Assembly: GCA_010279815.1 (NCBI GenBank)
Contig: QEOQ01000660.1
Span: forward strand, 4,093 to 68,092
Origin: Brachionus plicatilis
Taxonomy: Eukaryota; Rotifera; Eurotatoria; Ploima; Brachionidae
DNA: 64,000 nucleotides
Direction of reading: 5' to 3'
A model generated the notes under the pieces. That model saw only the letters and a program-made list of their open reading frames with translations. It was not told the DNA's origin and searched no databases. A program made the translations under genes and the position numbers. Shown here piece by piece: positions 60,356 through 64,000 of this stretch (the first letter of the stretch is position 1; each line of letters starts with the position of its first letter).

Positions 60356-63300
60356 TATTAAAATCAGTCCAAATAAAAATTAGGTGACTAAAATGATTTT
60401 TAATCTAATTTCTTTTAAAAGATCTAGAAATAGTGTCAAAAATTAAATTTTTTAACAAGATATCAACTAATTAAAAAAGTTTTATTTAGCTTTAAAATAA
60501 TCAAAAATTTCTATCGGTTTAAAAACTTTCAAAAAAAATTAAATTTTTTTTAATGCCACTCACTTAAATCCAAAATCTTTGGGAACCGAAATTAGGATTT
60601 ATATTGAATTAATCACAAGAAAAAGTTAATTTTAATTATTTGAGCAAGTCCCATGGACAAAATTAAATATAATTGTTAAATTTAAAAATGGGTAGAAAAA
60701 TTAAGTTAATTAAAGGCAAGATTTTCACCAACAATTCAAAAATAGCAAGCCAGATTAGAGTGAGAAAAATTAAAATACCAAAAGGATTAAAAAAAGCCAT
60801 CGAAAGTAAAACATAAGACCAAAGTTGAATTTTAAGAACCAAAAAAAAGAGATGTCGATCTAATAAAATTTTTTTAAATAATAAATTTAAGAAATAAAAA
60901 AACCATGAGAAATTGACATCTTATGGGAAACGTTTTTTAGAGATAATTAATGAATAAAATCATTTTCTTTTTCATATTGCAGCAGACTTTTGACAATAAA
61001 AAATATAAAAATTTTATTTTATATATTAATTATAAAATTACAAATGGTTTAATAATTAATATTACTTAAATTGAAATTTTTATGTAATTTACAATATGAC
61101 TTTTGATTCCAATAAATAGCAATGATATTTAGCAGACTTGTTTTTAAGTCACAGTTTTAAGTCTAAGTCACAAAAATTTAAGTCAAAGTCATGACTTGAC
61201 TTAAAAAAAAAAAAAAATTTAAGTCACTTAAGACTTGTGACTTAAAAACAACTCTGATATTTAGTCATCCGCATTATTTAATCAAGTTAAAATTCTTTAA
61301 ATAAAAAACATTTCCAATTGATCTTTCTCTAGTAAAACTTGCCTCTAAAATTTTAGTTTCCCATAAAAAAATTAAATTTAGAATATACTTTCTTATTCAT
61401 TTTTGATTTAGAATAAACTTTCAGTTTTCATTTTTGATCATTGCACCTTATTTCGGACTAAAGAATGACAAAAGTTTTACGTATTAAATGCATGATTATT
61501 AATAAAAATCTAAAATCTAAACTCTATTTATTAAAAGATGGCATAATGTAAATTTTTTGTTTATCAACTTCTTCGAAGATTTTGTATAAAACTTTCCTAA
61601 ATTATTTTGTTAAGGCGTTTGAGTCATTACAAAAAGGCTTGGTGTAATTAATTTTCTACTTTTTTTAAAGACAGTGAATAGCAAAAATAATTGAATTTTT
61701 GCTGAATGTTATTTTGATATTTTGAAATATTAAAGTCTATGATTTATCCATAAAAATTAGAAAATAAATTATTTTCAGCAATTAAAAACTCAAAATTTTC
61801 TAATAAACTCTCTTAATAATGATTTTTAGTTTTTAGGGGTAAAGTGCTAAGCTAAAATCTTTTTTATCTTGAAAACAAAAAGATCTATTACATTGTGAAC
61901 TTAGAGAAAAAATAATCATACTCCCTGTTTTTATTGATGAATAATTTTAAAGAATAATGCGGTAGCTAACTGATCTGAATCAAGCTTTAAGGCACAGTCA
62001 ATATTGATCCTAAATCTATCAGAACTGCTCGAAAAATCAACTGCTTTTTTTATCTTTTGTTATACAATTCATAAGAAATCAAACATACCCGGTCCCTAAA
62101 CCGACATTTATCAGACGTTGAGAGCTTAGAATAACAATTAAAGCTATTTTTCTAACACAGCTTAAAATATTGTTTTTATTTTAGTTCATCCAATATTTTG
62201 TATCTATTTTGTATTTACTTTTACTGCTGCTATTTTGTTTCTAAAACTTACCAAAATCATGATTACATAGGCTTTATATTAAATAACAAATCTAAATTGT
62301 ATGCTCATAACGAGCATCCTGCTAAGCATTAAATGAAAAGCTTTTCGATTAAGATAGTATGCCATATCGATTCAATTGCACCAGTTTTAATTATTTGCAG
62401 TATTAAACTCTAGTTTTATTGACAATTGAATATTAAAAAAATACTTTAAAAAAAATTAATAAGACAAACTTTTTAAAAATTAAAAAAAAACAAAAATTTT
62501 TAGCACTATCTCGATACTAATAAATAAAACAAATTTTATATCTAGACAAAACTTAATTTATTTTGTTTTAAAATCATAGTTTTAATTAAAGATTAACAGC
62601 TTACGCAAAAATTTAAACCATATTGCGCAATCCAGTATTTCAACCATTTAAAATAGAACTTAAGTTGATTATCTTTGTTTCATGATGTTTGCTGCATTTG
62701 CATTTTTTTACTTTAAAATCGATTTCAAGTCATGTTTAGATTACTGTGGGTTAAATGCCAATTGAATTAGAAAATATTTATCTACTCAACTTTTCTTCTA
62801 AAAAGATTAATCCGTCAGTATTTCTTTATATTTATATTAAAAGGAAAAATCTTTAAAACAAAGCATTTTTACTTAATTTTAAAATATTATGAATAAATAC
62901 ACTAATAGTTAAAATAGTTCCCTTTATTATTTATTGAATTTCTATTTATGAAAATCAAATCAAGTTATAAACTAAACAATCTCAAAAGGAAATCTTTGTT
63001 AGAGAATACAAAGCAGGTCTTCTTCCAACCAGAGTTGCATTAAGTCATGTGACTTCATATCAAAATATTTTAAAATTATCTAGAAAATTCGACCAAGTTA
63101 ATTTGTTCTCTTTTTTTAAAAAATTAAATAATTGAATAAAGATTTTACTGGGAAGAAAATTTATAAATTTTTTTAAGAAAAAAAAATTTGTTTTGTTAGA
63201 AAAAGATATTAAAGATAAAATTTTCTGAATTTTCTATGTTAAATTGTTTTCTTTCTATTGAAATGAATTCAAGTCATTTTTATTGTTTTTAAGTCAAAGT

Positions 63301-64000
63301 GACTTTTAGTTTATTTTTTTCTTTAAATTCGATTAATAGTTTTGAGTTTATAGAAAATTTTAAAAAAAAGGACAATTCATGATTTTGACTTTTGTCCAAA
63401 CTTTGCTTCTAACCATCATTGACAACAGAAGCCATTTTTTAATTGTAAGCTAATAAATTTAAGATATCTTATTTCACACTCTTTTTGTTCTTCTTATATT
63501 TTAAAATAAAATAAAAAGCAATTTTTATTCGAACAGAAATCTAAAAAATAAGCTTTAATTTGAAATCGGGAAAAGAATCAAAAAAATTTGATACAGTTGT
63601 AACTAGAGATAAAAGTTAAAAGAAAATATCTCAAAAAATAAAAATGATATTAAGTTCTGGTTTTTTATTAGAATTAAAATTTTAAATAAAGAAATAACTT
63701 TATATTTCTCATAAAGTCTTTTATCGTTTCTCCAATTTGCATAAATTTTTTTTACCCTTTTTTCCAAAAATCTTTCGTTCAGAGGATTGATAGTCTGATT
63801 TAAAACAAATTTCAATATTATAAATAATGCTTAGTTTTTTAAACAAGACTTGAATTAGATTTTTGAATCTTTAAAAGCTTTTGAAAAATATATTGAACAC
63901 ATTGATTGCTTTTTAAGAATCTATTTCCAGTTTTAACTTCAAATTTTTTAAAAAATGTAATTGAATTATTAATTTTGTACCCAGAAAAAATTTTCTTAAT
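60356..64000. other. AT-rich region without recognised genes
   Basis: Contains the small hAT-type MITE at 61133-61256 and a left end of the same family near 63034 (CAGAGTTGCATTAAGTCA). I find no coding exon, RNA gene or longer repeat that can be supported on either strand. It should include the promoter of the 59360-60355 gene at its left edge. Confidence 0.55.
61133..61256. mobile_element. Tiny hAT-type MITE, 124 bp, perfect 8-bp TSD
   Basis: Begins CAGACTTGTTTTTAAGTCAC and ends GTGACTTAAAAACAACTCTG, nearly exact complements. It is flanked by the 8-bp direct repeat ATATTTAG (61125-61132 and 61257-61264). The interior is made of AAGTCA/TGACTT repeats and an A-run. It has the same ends as 10678-10840. 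Confidence 0.88.

Noticed and set aside
60688..60819. 43-codon basic frame starting MGRKIKLIKGKIF
   Set aside because: Short, Lys/Ile-rich, no recognisable domain; likely chance in AT-rich sequence.
1..64000. CRISPR arrays, phage, bacterial operons, tRNA or rRNA genes
   Set aside because: None seen. Repeats are transposon arms or the mucin minisatellite, the genes are spliced metazoan genes, and no cloverleaf or rRNA core could be recognised by eye.

Overview
This is an animal nuclear genome window: very AT-rich, with small spliced genes (many introns of 50-60 nt with GT..AG ends), genes on both strands, and many short inverted-repeat transposons. Gene content (GATOR2 MIOS, NEK10, CKS1, NELF-A, NUP210, a SLC35D nucleotide-sugar transporter and a threonine-rich PAN-domain mucin) is metazoan. 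The AT-rich compact style and the Thr-rich PAN/mucin gene make me think of a monogonont rotifer such as Brachionus, but that is an inference from memory and not proven by the sequence. Most genes were found by joining exons across introns by homology and phase, so several are longer than any single open frame shows.

Layout. 1-930: a decayed foldback repeat. 934-2178 (-): SLC35D-type UDP-sugar transporter, seven exons, last exon(s) missing or outside the window. 2179-5248: intergenic, with one MITE and a frameshifted glycosyltransferase fragment. 5249-14519 (+): MIOS in 11 exons, all phases compatible (1181 aa); its fifth intron is filled by nested MITEs. 14700-16275 (+): a dead LINE whose reverse transcriptase is split by a 657-bp hAT-like element with a perfect 8-bp target duplication. 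17119-18054: two further hAT-type MITEs with perfect 8-bp duplications. 18573-19413 (-): CKS1/CKS2 homologue. 19650-33906 (-): NEK10 (armadillo repeats plus NEK kinase), with introns holding a tandem duplication, an assembly gap (26131-26923) and a Ginger-like element. 34238-37895 (-): NELF-A. 39872-45624 (+): NUP210/gp210, about 1900 aa with only one 50-nt intron. 45625-52457: TA-flanked transposons, otherwise empty. 52458-59350 (+): a secreted protein with four PAN/Apple modules, Thr-rich mucin linkers and SEA-like modules, including a 14-copy 21-bp minisatellite. 59360-60355 (-): an intronless four-pass membrane protein of unknown family. 60356-64000: no gene seen.

MIOS (amino-acid sensing to TORC1), NELF-A (promoter-proximal pausing of RNA polymerase II), NUP210 (nuclear pore membrane ring), CKS (CDK docking subunit) and NEK10 are housekeeping or regulatory genes and do not form one pathway. 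NELF-A, NEK10 and CKS lie on the same strand with gaps of only 331 and 236 bp between coding ends, which is compact enough to ask about polycistronic transcription. No prokaryotic defence system, CRISPR array, rRNA or tRNA was found. The most unusual content is the density of transposon structures whose target duplications, empty sites and nesting order can be read directly from the sequence.
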